Below, one piece after another: positions 5,121-8,022 of a DNA stretch of 8,022 bases. The notes below the pieces were generated by a model. That model had not been told where the DNA came from, searched no databases, and saw only the letters and a list, made by a program, of their open reading frames with translations. Position 1 is the first letter of the stretch. The number at the start of each line of letters is the position of its first letter. The translations under genes were made by a program, and so were the position numbers. This DNA comes from an uncultured Collinsella sp. (lineage in GTDB: Bacteria; Actinomycetota; Coriobacteriia; Coriobacteriales; Coriobacteriaceae): contig CAUBQN010000068.1 of the NCBI GenBank assembly GCA_958438125.1, forward strand, positions 1 to 8,022, read 5' to 3'.

Positions 5121-5208
5121 GCTGAGATGAGTCGATTTGCCCCGAAAGAGGAGGGCATTGACCTTAGGGTCATGCCCGACGAATGAGCGGCAAATCGGCC
5201 ATCTCGGC
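5121..5208. repeat. Nested imperfect inverted repeat between ABC stop and terminator
   Basis: The outer arms GCTGAGATG (5121-5129) and CATCTCGGC (5200-5208) pair at 8 of 9 positions plus a wobble on one strand. The middle arms GATTTGCC (5134-5141) and GGCAAATC (5189-5196) are perfect. An inner hairpin has GGGCAT-T-GACC (5153-5163) pairing with GGTCATGCCC (5168-5177) around the loop TTAG, with one bulged T. The element starts 8 bp after the ABC stop codon, so it would lie in that operon's 3' untranslated region. It may be a structured 3' UTR, a small RNA or a MITE-like relic. No identity recognised. Confidence 0.6.
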
Positions 5209-5216
5209 GAGCCGAA

Positions 5217-7136
5217 CTACTCCAGCTCAAACGCTCCGGTATAGAGCTGGTAGTAATACCCGCGCTTGGCGATCAGCTCGTCGTGGTTACCGCGCTCGAT
5301 GATGCGGCCGTGGTCCAGACAGATGATCGCGTCGGAGTTGCGCACGGTGGACAGGCGGTGCGCGATGACAAACGTCGTGCGGCCCTCCATGAGCTTGTCC
5401 ATGCCCGCTTGCACGATGGCCTCGGTGCGGGTGTCGATGGAGCTCGTGGCCTCGTCCAGAATCATTGCCGGCGGATCGGCGACGGCGGCGCGCGCGATCG
5501 AGATCAACTGGCGCTGGCCCTGCGACAGCTGCGCGCCGTTGCCGGTGAGCATCGTGTCGTAGCCGTCGGGCAGGCGGGTGATAAAGTCGTCCGCGCCCGC
5601 GAGCTTGGCCGCCGCGATGCACTCCTCGTCGGTGGCGTCCAGGTTGCCGTAGCGGATGTTATCCATCACGGTGCCGGTGAACAGGTTCACGTCCTGCAGC
5701 ACCACGCCCAGCGAGCGGCGCAGATCGGCCTTGCGGATCTTGTTGACGTTGATGCCGTCGTAGCGAATCTTGCCGTCGGCGATGTCATAGAAGCGGTTGA
5801 TGAGGTTGGTGATGGTCGTCTTACCGGCACCGGTGGCGCCGACAAACGCGACCTTCTGGCCCGGCTTGGCAAACACGGACACGCCGTGCAGCACCTCGTG
5901 GTCGGGCGTATAGCCAAAGTCGACGTTGTCCATGACCAGGTCGCCGCGCAGCGGTACGTACTCGATCTCGCCGGTTGCGCGGTGCGGATGTTTCCATGCC
6001 CACATGCCGGTGTGGTGGTCGGCCTCCTCGAACTCCCAGGTCTCGGGGTTCACCTGCGCGTTGACGAGTGTCACGTAACCTTCGTCGGCTTCGGGCTCCT
6101 CGTCGATGAGCTCAAAGATGCGGTCGGCGCCGGCGAGGCCCATGACCACGGCGTTGATCTGCTGCGAGATCTGGCCGATCTGTCCGCAGAACTGCTTGGT
6201 CATGTTGAGGAACGGCACCACGACGGCGATGGACAGCGCCATGCCCGAGATGCTCAGGTTGGGCACGCCCAGTGCCAGGAAAATGCCGCCGGCAAGGGCC
6301 ACCAGCACGTAGAGCAGGTTGCCCAGGTTCATAAGGATAGGCATGAGGATGTTGGCGTACATGTTGGCCTTCTGCGAGACCTCGAAGAGCTTTTCGTTGC
6401 GCTCGTCAAAATCGGCCTCGGCGGCAGACTCGTGGCAGAATGCCTTGACGACCTTCTGACCGTTCATGACTTCCTCGATATGGCCCTCGACCACGCCGAG
6501 CTCGGTCTGCTGTGCAATAAAGAAACGCGCGGAGTTGGAACCGAGCAGCTTGGTCATAAAGGTCATAAAGACGACGCCGGCCACAATGACCAGGCACATC
6601 CACACGCTGTAGTACAGCATGATAAAGAACACCGTGACGATGACGATGGTCGTCATGAGCAGGTTGGGCAGCGACTGGCTGATCATCTGGCGCAGCGTGT
6701 CGATGTCGTTGGTGTAGTGGCTCATGATGTCGCCGCGCTGGTGCGTGTCGAAGTAGCGGATCGGCAGGTCCTGCATGCGGTTGAACATCTTCTCGCGCAG
6801 CTTCTCGAGCGAGCCCTGCGTGACGATGGCCATGGCGCGGTTCCAGAACAGCGAGGACAGGATACCGACGCCGTAGATGCAGGCGAGGGTAGTCACGAGC
6901 TGTGCGATCTTGGGCTGTGCAGCTTCCCAATCGCCCGACTGCCACGATTCGCTAATAATCTGCAGGGCGCTCTGAAGGAAGGTCGCGCCGATGGAGTTGA
7001 TGATGGCGCAGAGCACCACGCCGACGACGACGAGGGGCAAAAGCACGGGGTAGAAGCCAAAGAGCGTCTTGATGAGGCGCGACATGGTGCCACCCTTGCG
7101 GTTGAGCGCGCGCTCGGCGGTCGTTGCCTTACTCAT
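5217..7136 (-). CDS. ABC exporter half-transporter, catalytic (consensus-site) subunit
   Basis: This 639-residue protein has an exporter-type membrane domain of about six helices (roughly 28-320) fused to an ATP-binding domain (about 397-636). Motifs are Walker A GATGAGKT at 433-440, Q-loop Gln481, signature LSQGQ at 537-541, Walker B MILDEA with Asp561 and catalytic Glu562, D-loop SSID (565-568), and H-loop His593. It carries the catalytic Glu and His, while its signature deviates from LSGGQ. This complements the upstream partner and indicates a heterodimeric exporter with one consensus and one degenerate ATP site. An extra segment of about 50 residues (347-396, containing WEFEEADHHTGMWAWKHP) separates the two domains. 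The ATG at 7136 has AAGGAGG (7145-7151) at 8 nt and overlaps the upstream gene's stop by 8 bp, implying translational coupling; Met18 is a weaker alternative. Substrate (drug, lipid or peptide) is unknown. Confidence 0.93.
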   Translation of the reverse strand: MSKATTAERALNRKGGTMSRLIKTLFGFYPVLLPLVVVGVVLCAIINSIGATFLQSALQIISESWQSGDWEAAQPKIAQLVTTLACIYGVGILSSLFWNRAMAIVTQGSLEKLREKMFNRMQDLPIRYFDTHQRGDIMSHYTNDIDTLRQMISQSLPNLLMTTIVIVTVFFIMLYYSVWMCLVIVAGVVFMTFMTKLLGSNSARFFIAQQTELGVVEGHIEEVMNGQKVVKAFCHESAAEADFDERNEKLFEVSQKANMYANILMPILMNLGNLLYVLVALAGGIFLALGVPNLSISGMALSIAVVVPFLNMTKQFCGQIGQISQQINAVVMGLAGADRIFELIDEEPEADEGYVTLVNAQVNPETWEFEEADHHTGMWAWKHPHRATGEIEYVPLRGDLVMDNVDFGYTPDHEVLHGVSVFAKPGQKVAFVGATGAGKTTITNLINRFYDIADGKIRYDGINVNKIRKADLRRSLGVVLQDVNLFTGTVMDNIRYGNLDATDEECIAAAKLAGADDFITRLPDGYDTMLTGNGAQLSQGQRQLISIARAAVADPPAMILDEATSSIDTRTEAIVQAGMDKLMEGRTTFVIAHRLSTVRNSDAIICLDHGRIIERGNHDELIAKRGYYYQLYTGAFELE

Positions 7137-8022
7137 GTGCCTCGCCTCCTTCCTGGGTCTGGGCTTTCGTTGCGGATGCCTCGGTGTCGGCCTCGACGGC
7201 TCCTTCGCCCTCGGCAGACATCTTGTTCTGCGAGGTAAAGGTCTCGCGGTAGATCTCGCTCGTCTTGAGCAGCTCGTCGTGGTTACCGATCTGCGCGATA
7301 CGGCCGCCCTCCATGACGATGATGCGATCGGCGTCCTGCACGGAGCTAATGCGCTGGGCGATGATGAGCTTGGTCGTGTTGGGCAGATAGCTTGCCAGCC
7401 CTGCGCGAATCTTGGCGTCGGTCTTGGTGTCGACGGCGCTCGTGGAGTCGTCCAGGATCAAGATCTTGGGGCGACGCAGCAGGGCACGCGCAATGCACAG
7501 GCGCTGCTTCTGACCGCCGGAAACATTGGAGCCGCCCTGTTCGATCCAGGTGTCATAGCCCTTGGGGAAGCCGTCGACAAACTCGTCGGCGCAGGCCAGA
7601 TGCGCGGCCTCGCGGACCTCTTCGTCGGTGGCGTTCGGGTCGCCCCAACGCAGGTTCTCGGCAATCGTGCCGCTAAACAGCACGTTTTTCTGCAGCACCA
7701 TGGCCACCTGGTGGCGCAGGGCGTCCAAGTCGTAGTCGCGTACATCCACGCCGCCCACGCGCACGGTACCCTCGGTGGCGTCGTACAGGCGGGCGATGAG
7801 GTTTACGAGCGTGGACTTGGCCGAGCCGGTACCGCCGATGATGCCGATGGTCTCGCCGCTCTTAATGTGCAGGTCGATATCGTCGAGCGCCTGGCGCTTC
7901 GCATGCGCGGAATACTTAAAGCTCACGTGGTCAAAGTCGATGGAGCCATCGGCGACCTCGAGCACGGGCTCGGCGGGATCGGCGATCGTGGGCTCGGCGG
8001 CCAGCACCTCGGTAATGCGGTG
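7129..8022 (-). CDS. ABC exporter half-transporter, degenerate-site subunit (N-terminus outside window)
   Basis: Only the end of the membrane-domain linker (HRITEVLAAEP at the edge) and the whole ATP-binding domain are in the window; the membrane domain lies past base 8022. Counting from the valine codon at 8007, motifs are Walker A GGTGSAKST at 58-66 (Ala replaces the usual Gly before Lys64), Q-loop Gln106, a canonical signature VSGGQ at 162-166, Walker B ILILDDS with Asp187 where the catalytic Glu should be, and Gln218 (IAQRI) in place of the H-loop His. These substitutions mark the degenerate-site subunit of heterodimeric exporters of the TM287/288, BmrCD and LmrCD kind; its intact signature completes the partner's working site. 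An acidic, low-complexity tail of about 30 residues ends the protein and encodes the Shine-Dalgarno of the next gene, which it overlaps by 8 bp. Confidence 0.93.
   Translation of the reverse strand, partial: HRITEVLAAEPTIADPAEPVLEVADGSIDFDHVSFKYSAHAKRQALDDIDLHIKSGETIGIIGGTGSAKSTLVNLIARLYDATEGTVRVGGVDVRDYDLDALRHQVAMVLQKNVLFSGTIAENLRWGDPNATDEEVREAAHLACADEFVDGFPKGYDTWIEQGGSNVSGGQKQRLCIARALLRRPKILILDDSTSAVDTKTDAKIRAGLASYLPNTTKLIIAQRISSVQDADRIIVMEGGRIAQIGNHDELLKTSEIYRETFTSQNKMSAEGEGAVEADTEASATKAQTQEGGEAHE
7145..7151 (-). promoter_or_regulatory. Strong ribosome binding site inside the upstream ABC gene
   Basis: AAGGAGG on the minus strand lies 8 nt before the ATG at 7136, inside the last codons of the upstream gene. 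The ATG and the upstream TAA overlap within ATGAGTAA (7129-7136). This supports the long start of the second ABC gene over the internal Met18. Confidence 0.75.

Noticed and set aside
4744..5186. Open frames on both strands across the repeat array
   Set aside because: They run through the 62-bp repeats, the terminator and the hairpins, and translate the repeated 15-mers as repeated peptides. No start has a good ribosome binding site. Non-coding is the better reading.
5283..7238. Plus-strand open frame of about 650 codons antisense to the ABC genes
   Set aside because: It is the mirror of a G+C-rich gene on the other strand. Its product is rich in His, Asp, Val and Arg with no domain pattern, while the minus strand gives a complete ABC exporter.

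Overview
The window looks like chromosomal DNA from a high-G+C Gram-positive anaerobe, most likely a gut Coriobacteriia member such as Collinsella. This rests on G+C-rich codon use, purine-rich Shine-Dalgarno sites, and an OFA-type transporter, SDR and LysR set beside a heterodimeric ABC exporter. It is inference from style and gene content; no marker gene is present to prove it.

Left part (1-3549) is a metabolic locus. On the minus strand, read right to left, lie a short-chain dehydrogenase (1556-2437), an OFA-family major facilitator transporter (234-1490) and the first 54 codons of a Gfo/Idh/MocA-type NAD(P)-dependent oxidoreductase (1-164, running off the window). A LysR-type regulator (2671-3549) diverges from them. 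The roughly 230 bp between the SDR and LysR starts holds overlapping back-to-back promoter candidates, an 8-11-8 palindrome and a 10-bp-phased direct repeat, as expected of an LTTR-controlled divergent unit. Two dehydrogenases plus one uptake carrier suggest import and oxidation of a small polar substrate such as a polyol, sugar acid or organic acid; the substrate cannot be read from sequence.

Middle part (3593-5216) holds a membrane-anchored diguanylate cyclase with an intact GGDEF motif, no RxxD inhibitory site and an extracytoplasmic helical sensor. Behind its promoter is a 532-bp non-coding stretch with the most unusual structure in the window. It is a 186-bp array (4875-5060) of three 62-bp units, each with two oppositely oriented 15-mers of the form GGGA-N7-TCCC, at centre spacings 33/29/33/29/33. 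The array abuts a strong intrinsic terminator (5058-5092) and lies beside a second, unrelated nested inverted repeat (5121-5208).

Right part (5217-8022) is a two-gene operon on the minus strand for a heterodimeric ABC exporter. The first gene is truncated by the window edge and has a degenerate ATPase site (Walker B Asp-Asp, H-loop Gln). The second is complete, with canonical Walker B Glu and H-loop His but an LSQGQ signature. The genes overlap by 8 bp and end at the 5058-5092 terminator.

No tRNA, rRNA, CRISPR array, transposase or complete insertion sequence was seen. The strongest candidate for something undescribed is the phased repeat array; the protein-coding genes belong to familiar families.
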